A stretch of DNA of 64,000 nucleotides from Candidatus Gastranaerophilales bacterium (GCA_944323135.1 CALURI010000001.1:62001-126000), one strand, 5' to 3'; shown: positions 33,961 through 44,708, counted from the first letter of the stretch. The notes: generated from the letters alone by a model not told the origin. Numbers and translations: made by a program.

Positions 33961-34539
33961 ATGAAAAAGATTATTATTCTTGCATTAATGTTACTTTCAG
34001 TTCAAACGGCAGTTTTTGCAGACGCTGAAACTGATATGCATCAAGCATATATTGCAAAAATTCAAGCACAAGATATAAAATATAATACCTATAACTTTTT
34101 TAAAGCAATCAACGAAGGCAATGTTCAACTTGTTGACCTGTTCCTTAAATCAGGAATGAGCGCAGAATCTACATTTATGAAAACACCTGCTATATATATG
34201 GCAATAGCAAGCAACCAAAATGAAATTGTACAATTATTACTTGAGAACAAAGTAGATCCCAATAAAGCTACAGCAGGAATAACTCCCCTTGTTATGGCTA
34301 TAAGACAAAAAGACTGCAAAATTGTTGAAACTTTGATTTCATACGGAGCAGATGTTAACCAAGTTTCAGGAAATATAAAACCCCTGTCTTATGCAATCAA
34401 GAAAAAAGAACCTAAAATTGTTGAATTATTAATAAATGCAGGAGCAAAACCGGATAATGAAGTATTGCTAAATGCATTAAAATCTGATGATAATTACATA
34501 AAAGACACCGTTTTAAAACGATATAAAACAATGGAATAA
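33961..34539 (+). CDS. Exported ankyrin-repeat protein
   Basis: The 192 residues have a signal peptide (MKKIIILALMLLSVQTAVFA) and four to five ankyrin repeats (for example TPAIYMAIASNQNEIVQLLLENKVDPNKA and TPLVMAIRQKDCKIVETLISYGADVN). It is likely periplasmic and probably binds another protein. A GGAGGAG ribosome site precedes the ATG. Confidence 0.88.
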   Translation: MKKIIILALMLLSVQTAVFADAETDMHQAYIAKIQAQDIKYNTYNFFKAINEGNVQLVDLFLKSGMSAESTFMKTPAIYMAIASNQNEIVQLLLENKVDPNKATAGITPLVMAIRQKDCKIVETLISYGADVNQVSGNIKPLSYAIKKKEPKIVELLINAGAKPDNEVLLNALKSDDNYIKDTVLKRYKTME

Positions 34540-34670
34540 ATAATATAAATTAAACCATTTCTTGTATTAATATGAAAATTTATTGACAACAACAAAAAGA
34601 ATAATTTACTATAAAAATATAAAAAATATAAAAATTAATTACTTCAACCAGAGAATAAGCGGAGAGAATA

Positions 34671-35822
34671 ATGAAATACAGTTTAACCAGAAAACAATGG
34701 GGAATATTAATTTTGCTTGTAATTATCGTTCCGATAATCTACAACAAAACATCAGGTTTTATAACAGGTATGATTCAAAAACAAGCAATGAAAATGCCTA
34801 AAGAAGTAGAAGTTGGGACTCCACATATAGAGGAAATTAATGTCTCTGCAGAAGCTACAGGACGTGTAGAAGCTAAATATTCTGTTGATCTTGTCGCAAG
34901 AGTTCCCGGTTTTCTGTTAAAAAAATACTTTAAAGAAGGAGATTTTGTAAAAAAAGGTCAACTTCTTTTCCAAATAGATCCAAGGGAATACCAAATTGAA
35001 GTAAACAATTCTCTCGCAAATGTTAACCAATACAGCGCATTACTAAAAAATGCACAACAAGAATTGAATAGAGCTAACGCTCTTATTAAAGAAGATTTAA
35101 TAAGCCGCTCAGATGTTGACCAAAGCTTGGCATCAAGAAACCAAAATAAAGCACTCTATGATGCAGCTCGTCAACAACTTGAACTTGCTAAAGTTAATCT
35201 TAGTTATACATCAATTAAATCTCCGATTGACGGGAGAATAGGCAAAGTTAATATTACTGAAGGAAACTATGTAACCGCAACTTCAGGCTCGCTTGTTAAT
35301 ATTTCCAGCGTTAATCCGGTTTATGTAAGTTTCAGCTTAAAAAGTGATGACTTTGTAAAATTACTTAAAGGAAGTAATCGTTTTAAAGATGCACAGGTCA
35401 GAGTTCAATTTAACGACGGAACCTGGTATGACAAAGTCGGAACTGTTAACTTTGTAGACAATAAAATTGATAAGGATTCAGGATCTGTGAGTATGCGTGC
35501 TACATTTGACAATTCTAAAATGTGGCTTGTCCCCGGTGATTACATGAAAGTACAAATAACAGCTCCTAAACTTGTTAAATATATGACAGTTCCGCAATCT
35601 TGTACAAAAGGCGATGCCATGAGCGGGTATTATGTTTGGGGTGTTGAAGATAACAAAGCTGTCAGAAAAAATATAAAAGTTTCTGATGTTATTGATAATA
35701 ACTGGATAGTAGAAAACGGACTTAACTTGAATGATGTGATTGTACTTTCAGGGATACAGAATATCGCAGCAGAGGGTCAAAAGTTAAAACCGGTACAAAA
35801 ATCAAATGATACAAATAAATAA
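34671..35822 (+). CDS. RND efflux periplasmic adaptor (membrane fusion protein)
   Basis: Links the inner-membrane RND pump to the outer-membrane channel. The 383 residues have an N-terminal membrane anchor (WGILILLVIIVPIIY), the biotinyl-lipoyl-like domain (VSAEATGRVEAKYSVDLVARVPG and SPIDGRIGKVNITEGNYV), an alpha-hairpin with coiled coils between them (about 95-165), and beta-barrel/MP domains. First gene of a three-gene efflux operon; 12 bases before the permease. Confidence 0.95.
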   Translation: MKYSLTRKQWGILILLVIIVPIIYNKTSGFITGMIQKQAMKMPKEVEVGTPHIEEINVSAEATGRVEAKYSVDLVARVPGFLLKKYFKEGDFVKKGQLLFQIDPREYQIEVNNSLANVNQYSALLKNAQQELNRANALIKEDLISRSDVDQSLASRNQNKALYDAARQQLELAKVNLSYTSIKSPIDGRIGKVNITEGNYVTATSGSLVNISSVNPVYVSFSLKSDDFVKLLKGSNRFKDAQVRVQFNDGTWYDKVGTVNFVDNKIDKDSGSVSMRATFDNSKMWLVPGDYMKVQITAPKLVKYMTVPQSCTKGDAMSGYYVWGVEDNKAVRKNIKVSDVIDNNWIVENGLNLNDVIVLSGIQNIAAEGQKLKPVQKSNDTNK

Positions 35823-35834
35823 CAGGGAAGTTTA

Positions 35835-38800
35835 ATGAAAAAAATATTAGATAAAGATCAGCTTTTCTTTTTTATAAGAAAACCGAGATTTGCATTAGTA
35901 ATATCTGTTTGTATAGTTATTTTAGGTTTAATATCATTATTTAGCCTTAAGCAAGAAAGTTATCCTGATGTAACACCTCCACAGGTAAGAGTTTCCGCAT
36001 CATATCAAGGTGCAAGTGCAGAGGTTATGGAATCTTCTGTTGCAACTGTATTGGAAAATAAATTAAACGGTGTTGAAAATATGTCTTATATGACATCAAC
36101 TTCAACCGACGGAAGTTATAGTTTAACGATTTATTTTAAAGTCGGAACAGATAAAAATATTAACTTGATGAATGTTCAAAACTTAATTCAAAGAGTTCAA
36201 TCACAACTTCCTGAAGAAGTCCAAAGAACAGGGGTAACAGCAATAAGCAGAACATCAGGTTCCGGTGCAATTATCTTAACACTTTATCCAGAATCAGGGA
36301 ATTGGTCTCAATTAGACTTAACCAACTATGGTTCTATATATATTAAAGATGAATTAAAACGTGTTGAAGGCGTAGCTGACGTAAGTGTATTCGGCGGCGG
36401 GAATTACTCAATGAGAATATGGCTTGACCCGCAAAAAATGGCAGGATTACACATTTCAACAAGTGAAGTAAAAAATGCAATAACAAACCAAAATACTCAA
36501 GTCGCAACAGGGGCTTTAGGCGCATTACCGACAGATGATCCTCAAGCTTTACAGATAACCCTAAAAACTCCAGGCCGTCTTGATGAAGTAAAACAGTTTG
36601 AAAATATTATTATACGTTCAAATTCAGATGGCTCAAATGTAAAAATAAAAGATATTGCCCGCGTAGAACTTGGTGCTGAATCTTATTCCAATCTCGGGCT
36701 TGTTAACGGTAAACCTTCAGCTGTTGTTGTTATTTCTCAATTACCTGATGCTAATATTATTAATCTTTCAAAAGCAGTTAAGGCTAAAGTTGACGAAATT
36801 AACGGACGTTTAACAAACGGGATTAAAATTCTTTATGTTAAAGATGATGCCGACTTCATTCACGAATCAATGAAAGAAGTTGAATTTACAATCCTTATGA
36901 CAGGTTTAATTGTTGTCATAATAATATTCTTATTCCTTGGAGATGGAATGGCTACACTTGTTCCTTGTGCAACAATTCCTGTGTCTTTAATAGGTACATT
37001 CTTTGTTCTAAACATTATGGGTATGACTATTAACCTGTTATCACTGTTTGCTCTTGTACTTGCAGTCGGGGTTGTAGTTGATGATGCTATTGTTGTAATT
37101 GAAAACGTAAAACGCCACATTGAAGAAGGTAAATCCGCAATTATTGCTACACAACTTACAATGCAGGAAGTAGGATTTGCACTTGTTGCTATGGCTTTGG
37201 TATTAATGGCCGTATTCGTACCTATTATATTTATGACAGGTATGACAGGCGTTATGTATAAACAATTTGCTGTATGTATTGCAGTTTCTATCGCAATTTC
37301 TGCGATATGTGCACTGACACTTTCTCCTGCGATGTGCTCTCACTTTTTGGGACAACAAAATAAAGTACACGATTTTAGCAACCACCCTTTAATTGAACAT
37401 CTTGATAATATTAAAGAAAGAATAAATAAAAAAACTTCAGTAATTGTAATAAGATTTAACGAACTTTTCTCTAAAGTTGAAGATTTTTACATTGAATATG
37501 TAAAAAAATTCGTTTATAATAAAAAACTTGTTGCAATATTTTATGCAGGGATTATTCTTTTAACATTAATCTCTTTCAAAACAATTTCAACAGGTTTTAT
37601 TCCGGATGAAGATCAAGGGATTTTAATTGCAAGCATCACTCTTCCTGATGGAGCATCTCTATCCAGAACAGAAACAGTTGCAAGAAAATTTGTTGATGAA
37701 ATAAAAAACATTCCTGGTATAAATCCTGAAAAATTAACAGTTTTTGGAGGTGACGGAGCTGTAAACTCTGCTAACGTAATTATCCAGCTTTTGGATTACA
37801 GCGAAAGAAAAATGAATCCAATTAAATGGGTTGTACGAAAAATAAAAGGAGAAGAAACAAACCTTGCACATACCGCAGTTTTAAATAAAATAAGAGCTGT
37901 TGCCGCAAATACTAAAGAAGCACAAATTCAAGCATTTTCTCCACCGGCTATTAACGGTATGAGTATGATGGGCGGTTTTGAATTCCAAATGTTATCTCAA
38001 GGGGAATATACCCCTCAAGAAATGGAAACTTGGGCAAATAAGCTTATTGCAGCAGCTAATCAAAACCCGTCTTTATCAAGTGTTAACACAACATTCCAAG
38101 CAAATGTTCCTCAATATATTGTAGAAATTGACTATGAAAAAGCTCTTGCCCAAAATGTTGATTTGCAAGAACTTTATTCAACACTATCTTCAATGCTTGG
38201 AACATATTATGTTAATGATTTCAATAAATATGACAGGGTTTTCAAAGTACAAATGCAAGCTGAAAGCAAATTCAGAGATACTGCAACCGATCTTTCAGGT
38301 ATATATGTAAAAAATAATAACGGAGTTATGGTTCCAATATTATCAATTGTAAAATTAAAACAAACAGTAGGAACAGCTTCCATTACAAGATATAACCAAT
38401 ATAAATCAGTACAAATTCAAGGGCAACAAGCTTCAGGTAAAAGTTCAGGCGACGCAATGAACGCAATGGAACAAGTTGCAAAACAAACATTACCTGATGA
38501 TATGACCTTCGATTGGTCAGGAACTTCAGCTCAAGAAAGAGAAGCTTCAGGACAAACATTAATGATTGTCTCAATGGCATTAATCTTTGTTTATTTATTC
38601 CTTGTAGCCCTGTATGAAAGCTATACTATACCTGTTGCAGTACTATTAATATCACCTATTGCAGCATTGGGAGCTTTAATATTCCAAATGATGATTAATC
38701 AATCATTTGATATTTATTCACAAGTAGGTATGATAACATTAATAGGTCTTGCCGCAAAACAATCTATTCTGATTGTTGAGTTTGCAAAAGAAGAACATGA

Positions 38801-39086
38801 AAAACATGGGCTCTCTGTAAAAGAAGCTGCCATACAAGCCGCAAAATTAAGATTTAGGGCTATTATGATGACCGAACTCGCATTTATTATCGGTGTTTTA
38901 CCGATGTTATTTGCAACAGGTGCAGGCGCAAATTCAAGAATATCAGTAGGTTCAACAGTATTTGGCGGTATGATTGCCGCTGCTACTTTAGGAGCAGTGC
39001 TTACACCTGCATTCTATGTTATAGTTCAAGAATTTGTAGATTTGTTCCCTAAAAAAGAAATTACTGAAAAAGATTTGGAGATGTAA
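35835..39086 (+). CDS. RND multidrug efflux permease (AcrB/HAE1 type)
   Basis: Proton-driven pump of the inner membrane, 1083 residues with two sets of six transmembrane helices. Proton relay residues are present: the Asp pair in [14 protein letters not shown] and the Lys in [14 protein letters not shown]. Porter-domain motifs [19 protein letters not shown] and the docking loop region are also visible. Its substrates are unknown. It is followed after 6 bases by the TolC-like gene. Confidence 0.97.
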   Translation: MKKILDKDQLFFFIRKPRFALVISVCIVILGLISLFSLKQESYPDVTPPQVRVSASYQGASAEVMESSVATVLENKLNGVENMSYMTSTSTDGSYSLTIYFKVGTDKNINLMNVQNLIQRVQSQLPEEVQRTGVTAISRTSGSGAIILTLYPESGNWSQLDLTNYGSIYIKDELKRVEGVADVSVFGGGNYSMRIWLDPQKMAGLHISTSEVKNAITNQNTQVATGALGALPTDDPQALQITLKTPGRLDEVKQFENIIIRSNSDGSNVKIKDIARVELGAESYSNLGLVNGKPSAVVVISQLPDANIINLSKAVKAKVDEINGRLTNGIKILYVKDDADFIHESMKEVEFTILMTGLIVVIIIFLFLGDGMATLVPCATIPVSLIGTFFVLNIMGMTINLLSLFALVLAVGVVVDDAIVVIENVKRHIEEGKSAIIATQLTMQEVGFALVAMALVLMAVFVPIIFMTGMTGVMYKQFAVCIAVSIAISAICALTLSPAMCSHFLGQQNKVHDFSNHPLIEHLDNIKERINKKTSVIVIRFNELFSKVEDFYIEYVKKFVYNKKLVAIFYAGIILLTLISFKTISTGFIPDEDQGILIASITLPDGASLSRTETVARKFVDEIKNIPGINPEKLTVFGGDGAVNSANVIIQLLDYSERKMNPIKWVVRKIKGEETNLAHTAVLNKIRAVAANTKEAQIQAFSPPAINGMSMMGGFEFQMLSQGEYTPQEMETWANKLIAAANQNPSLSSVNTTFQANVPQYIVEIDYEKALAQNVDLQELYSTLSSMLGTYYVNDFNKYDRVFKVQMQAESKFRDTATDLSGIYVKNNNGVMVPILSIVKLKQTVGTASITRYNQYKSVQIQGQQASGKSSGDAMNAMEQVAKQTLPDDMTFDWSGTSAQEREASGQTLMIVSMALIFVYLFLVALYESYTIPVAVLLISPIAALGALIFQMMINQSFDIYSQVGMITLIGLAAKQSILIVEFAKEEHEKHGLSVKEAAIQAAKLRFRAIMMTELAFIIGVLPMLFATGAGANSRISVGSTVFGGMIAAATLGAVLTPAFYVIVQEFVDLFPKKEITEKDLEM

Positions 39087-39092
39087 AATACA

Positions 39093-40646
39093 ATGAAAAA
39101 GATTTTAAATCTGTTTTTAATATGCACAATTATAAGCTTAAGTACAACGCCCTCAATGGCTTTAAGCTTTTTTGGAAAAAATAAAACTAAAGTAAATGAA
39201 AAAGAAAAAATTGAAAAGGTTAACAAGGAAGAAAAAGCTGAAAAGGTTGAAATCGTAAAACCTGACAATGAAAAACCTAATCTTAAGCGTGAACTAAAAA
39301 AGCACAAAGAAAATGTAAAACATCAGCAAAAATCATCTCAAGAAGCTGAAGGGATGTACGAAACCAAATTCCCTGTGATAAACAGCCAGATAGAATATTC
39401 TGATATGAATGGGGAAGTAACTTTAAGTGACTGCATAAAACTTGCAATTACTCATCACCCGACAATTATGTCAGCTATAAGCAACGCAGAAATTTATAAA
39501 ACTATGATAGGACAAGCCTGGTCAAACTATTTTCCGACCCTGAGCGCCGGTGTAAGTTATTCAAGAAATGACACACTTATGACAATGTCAAGTTCCTATG
39601 CAAGAATGATGTCTCAAAAATACAATATGTATTATATGCCGACAATTTCTGCAAACTTACTATTATTCGATTTCGGGAAAACAAAATCAAATGCCGATAT
39701 GGCAACTAAAACTTATGAATCTTCAAGATATGATGCAGAAACAAGTATTGAACTTGTTATATATAATGTAAAAGTGGCATATTATAATCTTGTTTTTGCA
39801 GAAATTCAAAAAAAAGTTTATGAAGATACCGTAAAAGATTTTGAACTTCAATACAAACAGGCAAAAGCTCAATATGATATCGGAAGAAAAGCCAAAATAG
39901 ATGTTACAACTGCTGAATATAACTTAGGGAACGCTAAAGTTAATTTAATTAAAGCAAAAAATACCCTTGAACTTGCAGCTGCAGAACTTGCAAATGCTGT
40001 TGGTATTCCTGAATTGGAAAATGTTGTATTAAAAGATCAATTAAATTCAAAAGCTTATAACGTTAATTTCCCTGATTTATTAAAAACAGCTCAAGCATCA
40101 AGACCAGCCTTATTATCTGCAAAAAAACTTATGGATGCTGCAGAATTAAACATAAGAAGTGCAAAACGAGCATTTACACCTGATGTATCAGCTTTCGGTT
40201 CATACAATCAAGGGGGACGTCAAATAGACAGCGATTACGGATATCAATTCGGAGTTCAATTAAACTACAATGCGCTAAATTTAATGTTATTGAAAAAACA
40301 AGTTGATCAGGCAAAAGCTGAATATAAAAAAGCTGTTGCCGATTATGAACAACAAAGACAAAATGTTTATTTAGAAGTTAAAAGTGCTTATATAAATCTT
40401 TTAAATTCTCATGACAGTATTTCTGTTTCAAAACTTGCATTACAACAGGCAAAAGAACGTCAATATCAAGCTTTCAGAAGATATCAGGTAGGACTTGGCG
40501 ATGCAATTGAATTTAAAGATGCTGAAAACAGTTACCTGAATGCTCAACTGGATTATTACTCAAACCTTCTTAGCTACAACATAAATGCTGCTGAACTTGA
40601 AAGAGTAATTGGTGCTCCTATTAAAGAATCCGAACAAGATTTATAA
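39093..40646 (+). CDS. TolC-like outer-membrane efflux channel
   Basis: The 517 residues start with a signal peptide (ILNLFLICTIISLSTTPSMA), then a Lys/Glu-rich linker (about 30-90) that is longer than usual, and the OEP repeats: VTLSDCIKLAITHHPTI, DVTTAEYNLGNAKVNLI and LGDAIEFKDAENSYLNAQLDYY. It forms the outer-membrane duct for the pump encoded just upstream. Its presence confirms a two-membrane envelope. Confidence 0.95.
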   Translation: MKKILNLFLICTIISLSTTPSMALSFFGKNKTKVNEKEKIEKVNKEEKAEKVEIVKPDNEKPNLKRELKKHKENVKHQQKSSQEAEGMYETKFPVINSQIEYSDMNGEVTLSDCIKLAITHHPTIMSAISNAEIYKTMIGQAWSNYFPTLSAGVSYSRNDTLMTMSSSYARMMSQKYNMYYMPTISANLLLFDFGKTKSNADMATKTYESSRYDAETSIELVIYNVKVAYYNLVFAEIQKKVYEDTVKDFELQYKQAKAQYDIGRKAKIDVTTAEYNLGNAKVNLIKAKNTLELAAAELANAVGIPELENVVLKDQLNSKAYNVNFPDLLKTAQASRPALLSAKKLMDAAELNIRSAKRAFTPDVSAFGSYNQGGRQIDSDYGYQFGVQLNYNALNLMLLKKQVDQAKAEYKKAVADYEQQRQNVYLEVKSAYINLLNSHDSISVSKLALQQAKERQYQAFRRYQVGLGDAIEFKDAENSYLNAQLDYYSNLLSYNINAAELERVIGAPIKESEQDL

Positions 40647-40659
40647 AATATACATTTAT

Positions 40660-40700
40660 AAATAAAATCCCTTCTATTAAAAAGAAGGGATTTTATTTAT
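40660..40700. terminator. Terminator after the efflux operon
   Basis: Perfect stem AAATAAAATCCCTTCT / AGAAGGGATTTTATTT (40660-40675 with 40683-40698), A- and T-rich outside. It can serve both the efflux operon and the convergent gene at 40707. Confidence 0.9.
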
Positions 40701-40706
40701 AACAAT

Positions 40707-40931
40707 TTATACTTTTTCTTTTTTATCTTTATGATGTTCTATTTTTTCTGTAACTTTTTCTTTTATATCACAAGCTTTTTCTTGTACGTCATCTTTCATT
40801 TCATGAGCTTTGTCTTTTAATTTTTCAGCTCCTTCTTTTATATTTTCTTTAAAATTTTCAGCTTTTTCTCTGGCTTTTTCAGCAACATCATGCATTTTTT
40901 CTTTCATTGTTTCTTTATCTTTTTCCATCAA
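40707..40931 (-). CDS. LEA-like amphipathic helical repeat protein
   Basis: The 74 residues are almost all Lys, Glu, Asp, Ala and Met in 11-residue-type repeats (EKAREKAENFKENIKEGAEK, LKDKAHEMKDDVQEKACDIK). This is the pattern of group 3 LEA/desiccation-type proteins and of apolipoprotein-like helices. No signal peptide. The function, probably stress protection or membrane contact, is inferred from composition only. Confidence 0.65.
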   Translation of the reverse strand: MMEKDKETMKEKMHDVAEKAREKAENFKENIKEGAEKLKDKAHEMKDDVQEKACDIKEKVTEKIEHHKDKKEKV

Positions 40932-41020
40932 ATACTTCCTTTCTTTTAGGTAACATAAACATTATTCACGATAATTAACAAATATTTATGCGTAAAAAGT
41001 ATAATTTTTCTTAAAAACAT

Positions 41021-41048
41021 TTGCTATTAAAGCTTGTTTCAGTATAAT
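41021..41048 (+). promoter_or_regulatory. Promoter of the ABC exporter
   Basis: TTGCTA (41021-41026), 16 bases, TATAAT (41043-41048), about 32 bases before the ATG. Confidence 0.6.
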
Positions 41049-41080
41049 AAAATATGTAAAAAATTAAGAAAAGGTAATAA

Positions 41081-42880
41081 ATGATAATAAATACATATTT
41101 GAAAAATACAGTTGATCAAATTTTAAAATTAAGATTTGTTGTAAATTATCGCAGAATGTGGCCTTACATAAAACCATTCTGGTTTAGAGCTTTATGTTCA
41201 ATGCTTATATGTATTCCGATAGGCTCATTAGATGCCGTAATTGCCCTTGCTTTAAAACCATATATGGATCTTGTAATGGTTGAAAAAAGTATTTCATCTC
41301 CTTGGTATATTCCAATAGGTATTGTTGCATTCACATCTATTCAAGGCGGATTAAAATACCTTTCATCATATTTATCTACTTGGGTTGGTGGAAAAATTAC
41401 AAACGGACTAAAATACGATTTATTTAAAAAACTTTTAACCCTGCCTACATCTTTTTATGATAAAAGAAATTCCGGTGATATAGTATTCCAATTTAATAAT
41501 CAAGCTGACATAGCTTGTTCTGGATTATTGGATAATTTAAGTGTTTTTACACAGAGGATTTTTTCTTCAATATCTTTAGTATGTGTATTATTTTATAATT
41601 CCTGGCAACTTGCTTTAATAGCTGTTGCCGTTTTGGGCTGTGCTTTCGCACCGGTTGCAAAATTACAAAAAAGGATTAAAAGCGTTATGAGCAAAACCGT
41701 TATTGCGGATGCTTCAATTATCACAGCTTACAATGAAGCTTTTGCAGGAAATAAAACCATTACATCATATAACCTTTCCCAACATGAAGCAGGAAAATTC
41801 TCTTGGATATTGAAAAATGTATTTAATTTAAGAATAAAAATGGTTCAAAAAACTCAATGGCTTTCACCGATGATGCATGTAATTGTTTCAGTAGGTATTG
41901 CTGCGGCTATTGGTTATGGCAGCCATTTAATTATGACAAATAAAATTACAAGCGGAAATTTTGTATCTTTCATCACTGCATTAATTCTGCTTTATACACC
42001 TGTTAAAAATATTGGTAATAACTTGAACGCAGTACAATTTTCATTCTTTTCAATAGAACAAATTTTTGGAATTTTAGATTCTGTTCCGGAAATAAGGAAT
42101 AAAGAAAATGCAATTACTCTAAAACGAGATCATTCAAGAATTCAATTTATTGATGTAAACTTTGAATATGTCCCAAATGTTCCGGTACTTAAAAATGTTA
42201 ATCTTGACATCAGAGCAGGAGAAACCATTGCTCTTGTCGGGAATTCCGGCGGAGGAAAAACTACTATTGTAAATCTGTTACCTCGTTTCTATGACGTAAA
42301 ATCAGGTGCCATATTAATTGACGGTACTGATATTAGAGATTTTACATTGGAATCGCTCAGACAAAATATTGCAGTTGTTTTCCAAGATAACTTTTTATTT
42401 TCAGGCACAATTCGTGAAAATATTCTTCTTGGGAATGAAAATGCAACAGATGAGCAAATTCAAAAAGCTGTAAAAATGGCCTATCTTGATGACTTTATAG
42501 CATCTTTACAAGACGGATTAAACACACAAATTGGAGAAAGAGGGATTTTACTCTCAGGCGGACAAAAACAAAGAGTAGCTATTGCCAGAGCATTTTTGAA
42601 AAACGCTCCTATCTTAATTCTTGATGAAGCAACAAGTGCACTGGATAATAAAGCAGAAGCTATTGTTCAAAAAGCGATTGATAATCTGATGCAAGACAAA
42701 ACAGTATTTGTTATTGCTCACAGACTTTCAACAGTTCAAAATGCTAACAAAATTGTTGTTATTACGCAAGGAGAAGTTGTAGAAGTCGGAACTCATAATG
42801 AACTTATGAAAATTAATAACGGACAATATAAAACTCTTTATGAAATGCAATTTAAAAAACAAGAAACTACTTCAGTATAA
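41081..42880 (+). CDS. MsbA-like ABC exporter (fused membrane and ATPase domains)
   Basis: The 599 residues make a half transporter that works as a homodimer. A six-helix membrane domain (about 30-330, with KLLTLPTSFYDKRNSGDIVF) is followed by an ATP-binding domain with Walker A GNSGGGKTTIVN, signature LSGGQKQRVAIARA, Walker B ILILDEATSALD and H-loop IAHRLST. The family includes lipid A flippase MsbA and drug exporters; the substrate is not known. Monocistronic, convergent with the MarR-like gene. Confidence 0.94.
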   Translation: MIINTYLKNTVDQILKLRFVVNYRRMWPYIKPFWFRALCSMLICIPIGSLDAVIALALKPYMDLVMVEKSISSPWYIPIGIVAFTSIQGGLKYLSSYLSTWVGGKITNGLKYDLFKKLLTLPTSFYDKRNSGDIVFQFNNQADIACSGLLDNLSVFTQRIFSSISLVCVLFYNSWQLALIAVAVLGCAFAPVAKLQKRIKSVMSKTVIADASIITAYNEAFAGNKTITSYNLSQHEAGKFSWILKNVFNLRIKMVQKTQWLSPMMHVIVSVGIAAAIGYGSHLIMTNKITSGNFVSFITALILLYTPVKNIGNNLNAVQFSFFSIEQIFGILDSVPEIRNKENAITLKRDHSRIQFIDVNFEYVPNVPVLKNVNLDIRAGETIALVGNSGGGKTTIVNLLPRFYDVKSGAILIDGTDIRDFTLESLRQNIAVVFQDNFLFSGTIRENILLGNENATDEQIQKAVKMAYLDDFIASLQDGLNTQIGERGILLSGGQKQRVAIARAFLKNAPILILDEATSALDNKAEAIVQKAIDNLMQDKTVFVIAHRLSTVQNANKIVVITQGEVVEVGTHNELMKINNGQYKTLYEMQFKKQETTSV

Positions 42881-42887
42881 AAATTGG

Positions 42888-43343
42888 TTATAATTGCAAT
42901 GATAAAGTTATATTTTTAATTTTTAGCAATGTTTTAGTGAACGCTAAAAGTTCATTCTCTGATATAAATTTTAATAAAATTCTTAATGCCTCTGTACTTG
43001 CATAAATTGAATCTTCATAAATTTTCTCTCCGGTTCTGGTTAGTTCATAATATCTGACTTGAATATCACAAGAATTACTTTTTACTTCATTTATGTACTT
43101 TTTCTTTTTAAGTTTTTCTAAAAATTTTCCGACATAATCTTCATCTCTCAGTAAGACTTTTGTAAGAGTTCTTTTATTCAAATGAGGATAATATACAAGA
43201 GTATCTAATATTATGAATTCATCAAGTGAGATTTTATTTTTCATATGATCCGCAAACGATTTTTTAACATAACCATAAAATATTCTAACTGATGTCTCTA
43301 ATTGAAATAACAAACTGTTTACAAAATTAACTTTTGAATACAT
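42888..43343 (-). CDS. MarR-like winged-helix regulator
   Basis: About 151 residues with the MarR layout: an N-terminal dimer helix, a winged helix at about 50-115 (LDEFIILDTLVYYPHLNKRTLTKVLLRDEDYVGKFLEKLKKK, then YYELTRTGEKIY) and a C-terminal helix. I prefer ATG 43343, which follows a GGAG site; a frame from 43355 would start inside that site. The convergent ABC exporter is a possible target, by position only. Confidence 0.75.
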   Translation of the reverse strand: MYSKVNFVNSLLFQLETSVRIFYGYVKKSFADHMKNKISLDEFIILDTLVYYPHLNKRTLTKVLLRDEDYVGKFLEKLKKKKYINEVKSNSCDIQVRYYELTRTGEKIYEDSIYASTEALRILLKFISENELLAFTKTLLKIKNITLSLQL

Positions 43344-43504
43344 ATAAATCTCCATTATAAAAATCGTAAAATATGTACAACAATATTAATAAAATTTTTT
43401 TTAAAGTCAATAAAATATATTAATAAAAATCAACCAATAATTTGATGCATTATTAATAATATAATTATAAAATTTTCTTGAGAAAAAAAATATGAGGGTT
43501 AAAT

Positions 43505-43705
43505 ATGTTAAAATGGATTATTGTAATTTTAGTAATTGCTGCAGGTGCTTGGGCTTATTTTAATCTTGATCTAACCGGAATGAAAAATGAAGCACAAGAT
43601 AATACAATGAATGCTATTCAAAATGAAAAAACAATAAAAGTATTCTTTGATGCAGACAAACAAAACAAAGATCAAACCAAACAAACAATTAAAGACAATT
43701 TTTAA
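43505..43705 (+). CDS. Small single-span membrane protein
   Basis: Not recognised. The 66 residues begin with a hydrophobic helix (WIIVILVIAAGAWAYF) followed by a polar, Lys/Asp/Asn/Gln-rich tail. It has a GAGGG ribosome site and its own terminator, so it is likely a real independent gene. Confidence 0.65.
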   Translation: MLKWIIVILVIAAGAWAYFNLDLTGMKNEAQDNTMNAIQNEKTIKVFFDADKQNKDQTKQTIKDNF

Positions 43706-43709
43706 AATG

Positions 43710-43744
43710 AAAAGACCGGTAATATTATAAACCGGTCTTTTTTA
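43710..43744. terminator. Terminator after the gene at 43505
   Basis: AAAGACCGGT (43711-43720) and ACCGGTCTTT (43731-43740) form a perfect 10-bp stem followed by Ts. Confidence 0.9.
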
Positions 43745-43819
43745 TTCCATCCTATCCTAAAAATTATTTCCTATTTTCTTCCTATTGATTTTCCAACAAC
43801 TTTATTTACAGGGATAAAA

Positions 43820-43996
43820 CTATGCAATAAAATTAGTTCCAAACCTGCTTGCGCCATGGAAAAATGACTGACGCATCATCTCTACCAAAGTTTTCTTTAC
43901 AATATATTTTTTATTTAAATCAATTGAATTAACTGCATCTGAAGTTTGTTTATATGTGTCAGTTACGGTATTAGAAAATAAAAGCATATTTGACAT
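43820..43996 (-). CDS. 58-residue small ORF
   Basis: ATG 43996 follows a GAGAGG site by 9 bases and opens 58 codons to TAG at 43820. The product (MSNMLLFSNTVTDTYKQTSD at the start, ending RFGTNFIA) has no membrane helix; it is mildly basic with a helical middle (KKYIVKKTLVEMMRQSFF). Not recognised. It occupies most of the 430-base gap between 43705 and 44178; the rest is promoter-like AT-rich DNA. Confidence 0.55.
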   Translation of the reverse strand: MSNMLLFSNTVTDTYKQTSDAVNSIDLNKKYIVKKTLVEMMRQSFFHGASRFGTNFIA

Positions 43997-44064
43997 AGCT
44001 TTAAAACCTCTCTTTTTCTTTATTTTGCTCTCGTACTTATATAAAAAATTTTTATAAAAAAATA

Positions 44065-44113
44065 TTGACTTTTTATATTCAATTTATATAAATTTTGTTA
44101 CAAAAGTTAATAT
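44065..44113 (+). promoter_or_regulatory. Promoter and operator-like palindrome of the gene at 44178
   Basis: TTGACT (44065-44070), 16 bases, TATAAA (44087-44092), followed directly by TTTTGTTACAAAA (44093-44105) and AGTTAATAT-type sequence. The palindrome covers the expected transcription start, as a repressor site would. See the matching motif before surE at 21719-21740. Confidence 0.45.
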
Positions 44114-44177
44114 ACACCAAAGATTTTTACAAATTATTCCGTAAATAAAAAGTGTATATAAGAAAGGAGAAAAATCA

Positions 44178-44708
44178 ATGGCAGATATTAATGTAACCGG
44201 TGTAAATACAGGGATAGACATTAACAAATGGAAAAAACTTACGGCTGAAGAAATTTTAAAAGAAGAAAGCAAAGGCACAGATATTCCTGCCGAATTGATA
44301 TCTTGGGCAGAGCAAATGGCTGCTTTTGCAAAAATTCCTGATAACGTAACTTATGAACAAGTTGATGGAGATGTTGGTATTGATGCCTTAGATAAACTTG
44401 GCATTACTCCTGAAGAAGCCGGACTTGCAGAACCGCAGGCAGAAAATGCAATAGCTCCTGAAGAAACTGTTGAACCTGATGCAATACAGGATCCTACAAG
44501 AATACAAGAAGCAGATGTTACAACAGAACAAGATGAAAATATATTTATGAATGCAACACCTGGTCAAGCAGCAATAGAACCTCAAGCTACAACAGAACAA
44601 ACAGAAGAAGAAGCTGCACAAAATGAAACTCTAACCATAGCAGACACTGCTCTTACGACAGATCCTGAAGAAATTAGAAAACGTAAACGTAAATTAGGTT
44701 TAGAATAA
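44178..44708 (+). CDS. Acidic hypothetical protein
   Basis: Not recognised. The 176 residues have a short structured N-terminus (ITGI-type, with WKKLTAEEILKEESKG and ELISWAEQMAAFAK), then a long acidic, Glu/Thr/Ala-rich low-complexity part (about 85-165) and a basic end (RKRKRKLGLE). No signal peptide or membrane helix. An AAAGGAG ribosome site supports the start. It overlaps the convergent rpe gene by 9 bases. Confidence 0.65.
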   Translation: MADINVTGVNTGIDINKWKKLTAEEILKEESKGTDIPAELISWAEQMAAFAKIPDNVTYEQVDGDVGIDALDKLGITPEEAGLAEPQAENAIAPEETVEPDAIQDPTRIQEADVTTEQDENIFMNATPGQAAIEPQATTEQTEEEAAQNETLTIADTALTTDPEEIRKRKRKLGLE

